A DNA stretch of 64,000 nt from Microseira wollei NIES-4236 (GTDB taxonomy: Bacteria; Cyanobacteriota; Cyanobacteriia; Cyanobacteriales; Aerosakkonemataceae). The translations under genes and the position numbers were made by a program. The stretch spans positions 124,001 to 188,000 of the forward strand of contig NZ_BLAY01000001.1 of the NCBI RefSeq assembly GCF_020521235.1, read 5' to 3'. The notes under the pieces were generated by a model. It made no database searches. It was not told where the DNA came from and saw only the letters and a program-made list of their open reading frames with translations. Positions 52,350 to 60,756 of this stretch are shown here, piece by piece (position 1 is the first letter of the stretch; each line of letters begins with the position of its first letter).

Positions 52350-52522
52350 CAACAAGGGGGTAGGGACTAAGGCTAAAGTAAGTTTTGTCCCATCCGGGAA
52401 ACTTTTTTGAATGCCGTGTCCCTACATTGCCATTTTTTTTCGCATCAACAAGGGGGTAGGGACTAAGGCTAAAGTAAGTTTTGTCCCATCCGGGAAACTT
52501 TTTTGAATGCCGTGTCCCTACA
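52350..52522. repeat. Two identical 77-bp direct repeats
   Basis: CAACAAGGGGGTAGGGACTA ... GAATGCCGTGTCCCTACA at 52350-52426 and again at 52446-52522, 19 bp apart. The unit is bounded by GTAGGGAC and GTCCCTAC inverted ends. A diverged inverted copy lies at 38824-38893. It fills the 320-bp gap between psb28 and the cyclase gene, which otherwise holds nothing recognisable. Confidence 0.93.
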
Positions 52523-52573
52523 ATGTTGTGTTGCACCCAATTGAAAACCTCTGGAACTGGGTAATTTTCGCTT

Positions 52574-55168
52574 TCATCCATTGGTTTTCAAGGCTTCTAC
52601 GGTTTCTTGTTGCTGACAGCGTTCCAGGTAAATTTTTGCCACTTTATCCCCGGGGTTAAGGTGTAGGCAATGGGAAAATAGTTGTGCTGCTTCTGATAAA
52701 TTTCCTGAATTATAGAGGACGATTGCTTGTTTAAATACTGCCGCGTTGAAAAGTTTACCTTCTTTGACTTCCGGCAAATCGGCATCAAAGACTTCATAAA
52801 CAATTACTTGTTCGGATTTTCCTTTAACTTTTACTCGATCGATCCGGCGGATGGCATAATCGGCAGGATTATTTAAGGCTAAAAAAGTTTTCTCAGAAAT
52901 TAACAGCGCCACGCCATAATTTTTAGTTAAGCCTTCAAGCCGAGAAGCTAAATTAACGGCATCGCTAATTGCTGTACCATCCATGCGCGAGTGTCCCCCG
53001 ACTGTACCCAGCATCATCGAACCTGTATTGATGCCAATGCCAATTTTGATGTGAGGACGACCCAGTCTGCCCCTGTTTGTGTTAAATTCGGCTAGTCTTT
53101 GCAGCATGGCAATTCCCGCTTTGACGGCATCATCTGCGCTGCCGCTAAAGAGTGCCATAATCGCATCGCCGATGTATTTATCTATAAACCCATTATTTTC
53201 CAGAATCGCCGGTTCCATGCGACTGAGATAGGCATTAATAAATTTGAAGTTTTCTGCCGGGGTCATCGTTTCCGAGAGAGTTGTGAAGTCGCGAATATCG
53301 GAAAATAGCACCGACATGTCTTGCTGTACTTGGTCGCCTAATTGAACATCAATAATGCTTTCCTTGTTTAAAAGTTGGAGAAATTGTCGCGGGACAAAGC
53401 GCGAGTAGGCTACGTTGAGTTGAATTAGTTCGGTGGTTAATTTGATCCGGTCTGCTTCGGCTTTTTTGCGTTCGGTAATATCTCGAAAAACGATGATGGC
53501 ATAGTTAACTTTGCCATCTCGATCGTAGATGGGAGTGCCCCAAACTTCTATGGGAATAATCTTATGTTCTTGGTGGATTTCTATATCTTCCACGGCAGAA
53601 ATTTCGCCCCTCAATGCCCGTACTATTGGCAACTTCTCGACCGGGTATAGTTGATTGGTTCCGGCAATATAGGTTTGGTAAACTTCTGCTATTTGCTCTG
53701 CGGTGGCATCGGGTACGACTCCTTTGCCCAAAAGCTGCTGTGCGGCGTGGTTAAAGTAATAAAGTTTACCGCTGGCATCGGCGACGACTACTCCTACAGG
53801 CACCGCTTCTAGGAATTGAGCCAGCTTGCGTTCGCTTTCGCGAATTGCTTCTTCGGCTTTATGTTCTAAATCGGTAGCAAGGGCATCTGCGTGTTCGGTT
53901 GTCGTTTCCAGCAAAATTTCTAGGTCGGCTTTTTCCTGCTGTAATTCTAGGCTGTTATAACCGGCGATCGCTATCCCAGATCCGGTGAATGCTACCAACG
54001 GGGCAATAACCGGAAACCACCAGCTTGCCAGAAAAGCGACATAGCTGCCACCGACTAGCATCACCCCGCCAAGCAACAAGCTAATCAAAAAAACCGTAGC
54101 TTTGAGGGCAAGACTATCGGCAAACCGTTTGGTGTCGAGTACGATCCAACTAGCGCCAGCACCCGCAAACGACCAAAGCAAAATCCACAGCCATTCTATC
54201 GGTTCGTCCCAAACTCGGATAAAGGGACGCCCTTCAATCGCAGCACTTAAAATTTGGCTGGTGATGTTGGCATGAATGACAACACCGGGAGTTCGCTGAG
54301 GGCTGCCGTTCTCTTTGCTACTGTAGGGTGTAAAGAAAAGGTCGTTGAGGCTAGCCCCCGTGGCACCGATTAAAATAATCTGATCGCGTAAACTATTTGG
54401 CGGTATCCTGTTCTCCAGAACATCCTTCATCGATAGATGCTGAAAATTTTCTAGCTTTCCCCGATAGTTCAATAAAATTTGGTAACCACCCGTATTGGCA
54501 CGTACGTAGCCGCCTTCATTTCCCATCAGCGGCATAAATACAGCTTTACCCAACCCCAAGTACTTCTTCTTGGCATCGAGCATTTTCAGCGTCATTCCCT
54601 CGGCTTCCAAATACATTAAAGCCAGGGTTGTTCCCAAACCTAATTTTGTTTGACCTTCCCCTGTTCTGATAGATATCAAACCCCGACGCACCTTGCCATC
54701 GGCATCCAATACTAAATCTGCCAATCCTACGCGATCGAGTTGCTTTAAAATCGGCGGTGGGGGAACCGCATTGCCTACTGCTTTCTCGACGCCGATTAAG
54801 TTGGGTGTATTCTTGAATAATTTAACTAATGCTTGATGACCCGGTTCTACGGGTAAATCTCGATACAAATCCAAGCCAATCGCTTTGGGGTTGTGCTTTC
54901 GCAAATTTTCGATTAATTTAGCTAAAACGGCATCGGGAACTGGCCATTGTCCGACATGGGTGATGTCTGACTCGTCAATGGTGACAATGGTAATGCGGGG
55001 ATCGACGGGTTCCCGGGGACGCCAGCGAAAAAATTGATCGAAAGTCGCCCACTCCATGAGTTGGAATAATCCCAGGGAACTGGCAGTTATGACCAATCCT
55101 GCTACGCTGGGGGCAATTGTCAATATCCCCCGGTACTCCCAAATAGTTTGTCTGAGTTTTGACCACAT
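52574..55168 (-). CDS. CHASE2-PAS adenylate/guanylate cyclase
   Basis: An 864-residue membrane receptor. After one N-terminal hydrophobic segment (~20-40) a CHASE2 sensor domain faces outside (~45-330; FDQFFRWRPREPVDPRITIV). Three further hydrophobic segments follow (~335-410), a short coiled coil, a PAS/PAC domain (~450-565; GVVVADASGKLYYFNHAAQQ) and a class III cyclase (~610-790). The cyclase metal Asp residues are in VLFSDIRDFTTL and KYIGDAIMALF; the Lys of FIDKY suggests ATP as substrate. A short TPR-like tail ends the protein. It is the last gene of the minus-strand CHAT/DUF928 group. Confidence 0.93.
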   Translation of the reverse strand: MWSKLRQTIWEYRGILTIAPSVAGLVITASSLGLFQLMEWATFDQFFRWRPREPVDPRITIVTIDESDITHVGQWPVPDAVLAKLIENLRKHNPKAIGLDLYRDLPVEPGHQALVKLFKNTPNLIGVEKAVGNAVPPPPILKQLDRVGLADLVLDADGKVRRGLISIRTGEGQTKLGLGTTLALMYLEAEGMTLKMLDAKKKYLGLGKAVFMPLMGNEGGYVRANTGGYQILLNYRGKLENFQHLSMKDVLENRIPPNSLRDQIILIGATGASLNDLFFTPYSSKENGSPQRTPGVVIHANITSQILSAAIEGRPFIRVWDEPIEWLWILLWSFAGAGASWIVLDTKRFADSLALKATVFLISLLLGGVMLVGGSYVAFLASWWFPVIAPLVAFTGSGIAIAGYNSLELQQEKADLEILLETTTEHADALATDLEHKAEEAIRESERKLAQFLEAVPVGVVVADASGKLYYFNHAAQQLLGKGVVPDATAEQIAEVYQTYIAGTNQLYPVEKLPIVRALRGEISAVEDIEIHQEHKIIPIEVWGTPIYDRDGKVNYAIIVFRDITERKKAEADRIKLTTELIQLNVAYSRFVPRQFLQLLNKESIIDVQLGDQVQQDMSVLFSDIRDFTTLSETMTPAENFKFINAYLSRMEPAILENNGFIDKYIGDAIMALFSGSADDAVKAGIAMLQRLAEFNTNRGRLGRPHIKIGIGINTGSMMLGTVGGHSRMDGTAISDAVNLASRLEGLTKNYGVALLISEKTFLALNNPADYAIRRIDRVKVKGKSEQVIVYEVFDADLPEVKEGKLFNAAVFKQAIVLYNSGNLSEAAQLFSHCLHLNPGDKVAKIYLERCQQQETVEALKTNG

Positions 55169-55236
55169 CGATCTTGTATACCCAGCGATATGATGAGAAT
55201 CTGGGTAGTCTGCCCCATTTTATTCGCTCCGAACTT

Positions 55237-55350
55237 AGGCAAAGAAACCGGGTTTGTCGGAAAAATCCTTGGGAAACGGAACGAGCGATCGCAGCAACAA
55301 ACCCGGTTTCTTGTCGCTATCACCAAAAACCCGGTTTCTGCCAGAAACCG
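55237..55350. repeat. GAAACCCGGTTTC repeats upstream of the cyclase gene
   Basis: Five GAAACCGGG/AACCCGGTTTC half-units, partly inverted (AAACCCGGTTTCTGCCAGAAACCGGGTT at about 55326-55353), between the cyclase and DUF928 genes. Same family as at 3757 and 6808-7262. Confidence 0.75.
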
Positions 55351-55405
55351 GGTTGCAAGGGCGGAGTTGGTAAATCAAGTTAGTTCCTAGCTCCTATGCC
55401 ATTTT

Positions 55406-56176
55406 TTACAGTAACGGCTCTTTGGCGATCGCATCCAAACCCACCGATTTCAGCAGGTCTTGCCAATTAGCGACTAACGTGGTATCGTTTGGCTGCTCGC
55501 TTCTTGCTTGGGCTAGGGTTGCCAGTGTATCGAACCAAATGCCGTTTTTTCCATACAACTCTGCCCTTTCCAGCGGTTTCCCCTGGGCTATTTCGCTCTT
55601 GAGTTCTTGGTTTAGTTCAACTCGCCTTACTTCCCCGCGTACTCCCGGACTATCGGGTCTTAGTCCTTGGTCGCCCACCATAATAAACGCCCACTGATAA
55701 GTCTTGCCAACTTCTAGCGCCGGGGCGTTATCTGGCAGTTTGACGCTGACAATCCCCGTTTGACCGTTGATGGGGATTTTGGCCTGATAAACAGCATTGT
55801 CGCTGTCATCTCTCAGGCTAAAAAATAGCTCTTTTGCCGCGCTGTCGGCAACGTATACAAAGAACGTCGGACGTTCCGTTGTGGTTAACCCGTCTTTCGT
55901 TGCTGGCATCAACGGTACGATACATCCGCCGCTATTTGTCACCGCTTGCAAGCATCCACCGTTCCGGGATGCTCCCCCTGCGGTGTCGTCCGGTTTTCCG
56001 TCTCCGGGGGGTTCGAAGGTGATGCGAGCGATCGTACTAATCCGTTGGGTTTGGGCGCTGTTCGGCGACGCAGTTTGAGCTTGTACTTTTGTTAACAAGC
56101 TTGGTGCGACAACGAGTTCTAAAAACAGGGCGGTGGACAGCAGCCCCAGAAATTGAATAGATTTTTGCTTAGCCAT
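55406..56176 (-). CDS. DUF928 secreted protein
   Basis: A 256-residue protein with an N-terminal signal (LGLLSTALFLELVVAPSLLT, cleavage near KVQAQ). The body has the DUF928 pattern: GGASRNGGCLQAV, CIVPLMPATKDGLTTTERPT, FFVYVADSAAKELFFSLRD, YQWAFIMV and VRRVELNQELKSEIAQG. Unknown function, presumably periplasmic. It shares a strand with the CHAT and CHASE2-cyclase genes; DUF928, CHAT/TPR, CHASE2 and TpsA genes frequently neighbour each other in cyanobacteria, as I recall. Confidence 0.87.
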   Translation of the reverse strand: MAKQKSIQFLGLLSTALFLELVVAPSLLTKVQAQTASPNSAQTQRISTIARITFEPPGDGKPDDTAGGASRNGGCLQAVTNSGGCIVPLMPATKDGLTTTERPTFFVYVADSAAKELFFSLRDDSDNAVYQAKIPINGQTGIVSVKLPDNAPALEVGKTYQWAFIMVGDQGLRPDSPGVRGEVRRVELNQELKSEIAQGKPLERAELYGKNGIWFDTLATLAQARSEQPNDTTLVANWQDLLKSVGLDAIAKEPLL

Positions 56177-56570
56177 TCGCTTGTAACCTCTGAACTTTTG
56201 CTTTCTTTGTCTGACGAACTTACACCCTTTTGATTCTCCACCCGACTTACTTGCTTTGATGGTGGTATGGGATGGGATGTAAAAAAATTATAATCTTCAT
56301 TATATCTTCATATAATTCCTTGCTCCTTCATCATATCTTCATCTTATCGTTCCCCCCTTCTCCGTTACAATTCCTAAATCTATATTAATACGGATACGTG
56401 AAAATTTCATGAATTATTTGTGACTTTTTACGATTTAATTTTTGCTTTGAGAATATGGCGTCTCCGATCGATTCAGTCCTTACAGTCAACACTTCACGCC
56501 AAGATCCTCTGTCTGGCTCGCTGCTGGGAACGCTGATTTTTCATGGCATCTTTCCTGATACAAACGTGAG

Positions 56571-56613
56571 AAAAGTCGGAAAAGTCGGAAAAGTCGGAAA
56601 AGTCGGAAAAGTA
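56571..56613. repeat. Nine-base tandem repeat AAAAGTCGG
   Basis: Almost five copies of AAAAGTCGG in the 509-bp gap between the DUF928 and CHAT genes. The remaining gap is AT-rich with no supportable ORF. In-frame translation would give GKV repeats. Confidence 0.9.
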
Positions 56614-56685
56614 GGTGACGCCAAGAAATTGATTTCCCACATTTTCCGCTTCTGGCTCACCTTCATGGCATTTGAACCGACGCCT

Positions 56686-59331
56686 TCACAGCCAATTTCC
56701 CACTAAAACAAAGGGTGCCCAGTAAAACGGATGCTGGTACTTAGTTTGCTTGAGCAGGTTCAGCTGTGCGGTGCGAAGCGCTTCGGCTTTGCGGACTCCT
56801 TTGGATAGTTCCTGGTAAAATTCCGACATCAGTTGGGCGGTGGATTGGTCTTTCACCGACCACAGGGTTGCCAGGGTACTGCGGGCACCAGAGCGCACCG
56901 CCACGCCTGCCAATCCCAATGCAGCTCGCTTGTCGCCAGCGGCGGTTTGACAGGCACTGAGAACGAGCAATTCAATCGGATTGGCATTGCCTTGTTCTCT
57001 AAACCGCAATAAATCTTCAAATTCTTTGACTTTAATTTTTTCATCCCAAGTGAGAATAAAGGTTTGTTCTGGATTGGAACTAAACTGACCGTGAGTGGCT
57101 AGGTGAATTATAGGAAAAGAAGTCGCTTGGATTTGTTTTTGCAAATTTTTTTCCGTAAATTCCCGATCTAGGAAGGTTCTAGCGGGCAACTCAGCAGCAA
57201 TTTGTTCGACTTCCAGTTTGACTCCTGGCAGTGCTGCAAAGCCTTGACGGGCTTCGGTGAGTCCGGCTGTTAAGACTTTGAGCTGTGCTTGAGCCAGCGC
57301 GCGCGCCTCCAACAACTGCAAACCCGGTGTCACTGCGATATTATATTTTTCTACTAGATAATACTGACCGTTGTGCAGCGCCGCCATCGGTAAATTACGC
57401 AGGGAACCATCTAAAATAAATACCAGTGTTTTTACCAGACTCCCAGCTAGTTCGGCTTCAATTGGTCGGATCAGCCAGTCATAAATTTTCTGGGAAACGC
57501 GCAAGCGATCGCGAGAAGAGAAAAATGGGTTGAGGGATTCTAGCAACTCATCGATGGCCTTTTCTACTTCGCTTTGGGGTAGTTCGCTCGTGTAGCGGCG
57601 CAAAGATTCTCCTGGTAGGGAGACGATAACTTCTAAGCGGTCTTTTAAAATAATTGGATAGAAGACGGCTGCGGTGGGATCGATTTGCTCAATTTGCTGC
57701 GGTTTGGCTCTCAAACAAGCTTCCCGGAAAAAATTCTCCAATTCGGCTAGTTGCAGCGCTTCCAGGAGTTGACGAGCTTGCTGGATGTTTTCTTGGGAGG
57801 GATTAAACTGCAATAGCAATCCGACTAACTCGCGGTAAACGGGTTCTACGCTATCGCGAAACGAGAATTGTACGTCGGAATTGACCGCTACTAAGTCGCT
57901 GCGGAGGGATTGGAAGGTTTTAACGGCTTCGGTGTAGGATGCGATCGCACGCTCCCAATCTCCCCGCTGTTTAAAAATCTGCCCTAGTTGCGCCTGAGTG
58001 CGCCCGACAATATCATCGGCTCTAATTTTTTGAGCAATTAGTAACGCTTGCTGCGTTAAGTTTTCCGCCTCTACCCACTGCTGGGAAAGTTCGTACAACT
58101 TTCCTAGCTCAATCAGTGCGTAAGATTCGGCTTTGGGATCGTTAAGCGAGATCGCCTGTTGCACTGCAACGGCTAAAATTTTGGCAATTTCTTGGGAATT
58201 GGGAGTTGGTAATTGATTGTCTTTCTCTAGTTCGATCAGGCTTTGGGCATAGTTTACTTGAGCGTAAACCGCATCTCTACTGGGAGATAGTTTGGCTAAT
58301 TCCGCTTGTATATTAGGTAACGATGCTCTCGCTGTTGCTTGCTGTTTAGTTTGTACTAGCAGGCTTAATTGGTTGAGTAAGGCTTCCAGTTTAGCGATCG
58401 CGTTCTTTGCATTTTCTGCGGCTTTCTGGTATAATTCCAAGGCTAATTTAGGATCGGGTGAGATTCTAGCGGTATTGCCCAAGGCGAAATAGGCGGCACT
58501 TATATCGGCGGCAGAGTTAAGCTTAGATGCGATCGCCAAACTTTGCTGGAGAACTGCTTGACTGCGCTCCAAGTCTCCCGTAACTTGCAAAGCGATCCCC
58601 AAACTCCGCAATCCGGTAGCTTTTAGCAGCGAATCGGGTGAGGCAAGCAGCTTTTGATTGACTTGTTCTAAAATAGCCTGAGCGCGTCGGTACAGTCCCA
58701 AAATTTGCAGCGCTTGAGCTTGGTTAATTTGACTGCCGAGTATGCCAGTTTCATCTTTTGCTTGAGTATAAGCTTTTTCTGCTAATTGCCAGGTATTGAG
58801 GGCAGCTTCAGTTTGTCCGAGTGCGAGTTGGAGACTCGCTTGGGTATTGAGTGCTTGCGCCAAAATTAGGGTTGGGATTCCAGTTCTATCCCCCGATTGG
58901 ATCAAGTTCAAACTTTTGGCAATTGTTTCACTTGCTTGTTCCCACTGTCCCAACTCTTGATAGACGTTAGATAGGTAAGTGAGGGTAACAGCGAGATGGA
59001 AGCGATCGCCTTGTGCTGCCAATTCTTTAACAGCTTGTTGCCAAACAGCTGCCGCATCAGAAAACCGTCCCGCCTCGTAAAGCGTTCTGCCTTGTTCTAA
59101 AACAGTTAAAGTATGATTCTGGATTTTGCTCGTTCCCAGGTTGCTGCCTGGGAAAGCATATTTTGGATTAAAAGAGTGAGTAGTAAGCGATTGGTTATAT
59201 TTTTGACTATGACCCAATTTAAAATCAAAGCTGGCTGCGGGAAATACAGTTATAACAAAAAACAGGGTCAGCAAAGCTAACCAAACGCTGGAATGAAGGG
59301 ATTTTAAAGGCGAAAAAATTTTTGTTATCAC
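56686..59331 (-). CDS. CHAT domain protein with TPR repeats
   Basis: An 881-residue protein. A hydrophobic N-terminus (VWLALLTLFFVITVFPAASF) acts as signal or anchor, followed by about nine TPR units (~75-480; for example LYEAGRFSDAAAVWQQAVKE and RGDWERAIASYTEAVKTFQS). The C-terminal CHAT domain (~600-881) is a caspase-fold protease: catalytic His in IIHLATHGQFSSN and Cys in LLVLSACQTAAGD. Such exported TPR-CHAT proteins are widespread in filamentous cyanobacteria; substrate unknown. It lies between the DUF928 gene and the IscB insertion. Confidence 0.92.
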   Translation of the reverse strand: MITKIFSPLKSLHSSVWLALLTLFFVITVFPAASFDFKLGHSQKYNQSLTTHSFNPKYAFPGSNLGTSKIQNHTLTVLEQGRTLYEAGRFSDAAAVWQQAVKELAAQGDRFHLAVTLTYLSNVYQELGQWEQASETIAKSLNLIQSGDRTGIPTLILAQALNTQASLQLALGQTEAALNTWQLAEKAYTQAKDETGILGSQINQAQALQILGLYRRAQAILEQVNQKLLASPDSLLKATGLRSLGIALQVTGDLERSQAVLQQSLAIASKLNSAADISAAYFALGNTARISPDPKLALELYQKAAENAKNAIAKLEALLNQLSLLVQTKQQATARASLPNIQAELAKLSPSRDAVYAQVNYAQSLIELEKDNQLPTPNSQEIAKILAVAVQQAISLNDPKAESYALIELGKLYELSQQWVEAENLTQQALLIAQKIRADDIVGRTQAQLGQIFKQRGDWERAIASYTEAVKTFQSLRSDLVAVNSDVQFSFRDSVEPVYRELVGLLLQFNPSQENIQQARQLLEALQLAELENFFREACLRAKPQQIEQIDPTAAVFYPIILKDRLEVIVSLPGESLRRYTSELPQSEVEKAIDELLESLNPFFSSRDRLRVSQKIYDWLIRPIEAELAGSLVKTLVFILDGSLRNLPMAALHNGQYYLVEKYNIAVTPGLQLLEARALAQAQLKVLTAGLTEARQGFAALPGVKLEVEQIAAELPARTFLDREFTEKNLQKQIQATSFPIIHLATHGQFSSNPEQTFILTWDEKIKVKEFEDLLRFREQGNANPIELLVLSACQTAAGDKRAALGLAGVAVRSGARSTLATLWSVKDQSTAQLMSEFYQELSKGVRKAEALRTAQLNLLKQTKYQHPFYWAPFVLVGNWL

Positions 59332-59401
59332 CTAGACCTCCGTGAGAGTGTGGAAGCCCTGTGTCAAAATACCAGGGAGGAAACACGACTGGGGGAATAT
59401 G

Positions 59402-60313
59402 TTAAAAGCCATAGGAGTAGCCATCCTTTTGATCAATTGGTGTACAAAATCTGTGACTAACGCCAGCAACGCGACCTCTGGACGTGGCAATATCAAAGCT
59501 TCCAGTTTTACGACAGAGTAAACGTCCAACATACTCGCCTACTTTTTTTCCGGAAAGTACAACAGCTTTGACAATATCGCCAGTTCTGAAACCAAAATGA
59601 ACCTGCTGGCGTTGGCGGTGACGAGTAGGAAAGCCGTAGCGGTCAGTGCCGCACATTTTGCGAGTTCCCCACCCAGTACACTTAATTCGCAATCGTTGCC
59701 GAGTTAGTAACTTTATGCTGTCAATGTTGGAGAGCTTGGGTAGTTCAAATCTTGTTCGGTTGTACTTAGTTTGTCCTCCCGTTCCTGTCCTTGTGGGCAA
59801 GATGCCTTCCCATGTATGGAACAATGCCCACCGAGTAGAGTTAACAGCAGTCGCATCCTTCAATGAGGCTGTTGCTTGACGTTTAATCTTCTCCAACCTA
59901 GCGCTGTCGGTTTTCCAGAACTCGTCAACCAACTTAGTTGCTTTTTTTAAGTTGCACTTTTCACAACTGAGGGGTTGACGATACCGAGTGTTACGGTTAC
60001 GACGACTACGACGTAATGACCGCCTAGATGCCAAAGAGTCTTTTATTTGCCATCCTCGATGCTCTAACTCGGCCGCCCAGATAACTTTATTATCATCACG
60101 GATTGCCATTCCAGTAAATCTGCTACCAGCGTCTAGTTTGATGGTTAATGGCTTTGGTGTTGGGGTCAAAACTGCGTGTTTCGCAATGATTGTAAAAGGA
60201 TACATTCTGAAAACAGCGGCTTTTTGTTTTGTCAACAATTCCCTCGCTCGTGCTGGAGGGACTGGGTTGAGAGGTTGAAAGTTTTGGTCAACAACGAATA
60301 GGTAATTTTGCAT
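59402..60313 (-). pseudogene. Internally deleted IscB, probably nuclease-dead
   Basis: IscB is the RNA-guided HNH/RuvC nuclease ancestral to Cas9. Present: the PLMP domain (LFVVDQNFQPLNPVPPARAR), RuvC-I Asp61 (TIKLDAGSRFTGMAI), the Arg-rich bridge (RRSLRRSRRNRNTRYRQP) and the C-terminal region (TRKMCGTDRYGFPTRHR and FGFRTGDIVKAVV). Between RYRQP (~114) and LSCEKCN the RuvC-II Glu segment and most of the HNH, including its catalytic His, are missing in frame. At the RuvC-III site the family's KTHWLD reads KLSNID, losing His. The remaining 303-codon frame is open; it may be decay or a retained dead nuclease. Confidence 0.85.
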
Positions 60314-60319
60314 TGCTGC

Positions 60320-60545
60320 ATCCTTTTTACAGGTAAAGTTTGCGCGCGCCTTTGTTTAGGGTCGGTACTATTCAAACGACACTGGTTTAAACCATAAGCC
60401 TGTTTAATCGTGAGGTTCTAGAATTCAGGACTAGCAAGCATCCGTCGATTGGGTCTTTAACTCTTGCCCTAAACGGATAGTCTGGTCAGCTAGGGCTATA
60501 AGGATTGCGCCTCTTGCCCCGTCTATGGGAGAGCGGGGTTGCTGA
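60320..60545 (-). ncRNA. Putative omegaRNA of the IscB element
   Basis: The ORF-free 440 bp directly upstream of IscB contain the nested hairpins expected of an omegaRNA: CAACCCCGCTCTCCCATAGACGGGG near 60515-60542 and GCCCTAGCTGACCAGACTAT...TTAGGGC at 60466-60496, reading on the minus strand. The guide would be at its 5' end, above about 60545. Boundaries are approximate. Confidence 0.6.
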
Positions 60546-60612
60546 CTTGCTCAATTACCGCTATTAGAGCTGTACCAAGAAGGGGAAGAGGTTTTTATGA
60601 GAACGAAATTGA

Positions 60613-60713
60613 GAACTTACGCAAACACCAAAGTTTCTCTGAAAAATCCTTGAGCAAGAAAACTAGAGATATAGTAAGAAACTTTGGTGATGGCAAGGTC
60701 TGGCGTAAGTCCT
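60613..60713. repeat. ~100-bp repeat with GAACTTACGC/GCGTAAGTCC ends
   Basis: GAACTTACGCAAACACCAAAGTTTCT and its inverse GAAACTTTGGTGATGGC...GCGTAAGTCCT frame the unit. It is related to the units at 32092 and 32527 and lies between the IscB element and the TpsA gene. Confidence 0.72.
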
Positions 60714-60756
60714 GATAAATTTACTTTCTTCCCTCTCCCTCTGCCTTGACGAGGCT

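Noticed and set aside
59402-60313. Natural IsrB (IscB relative without HNH)
   Set aside because: The C-terminal end of the HNH domain (LSCEKCN) is still present and the RuvC-II segment is missing, so this is an internally deleted IscB and not IsrB.
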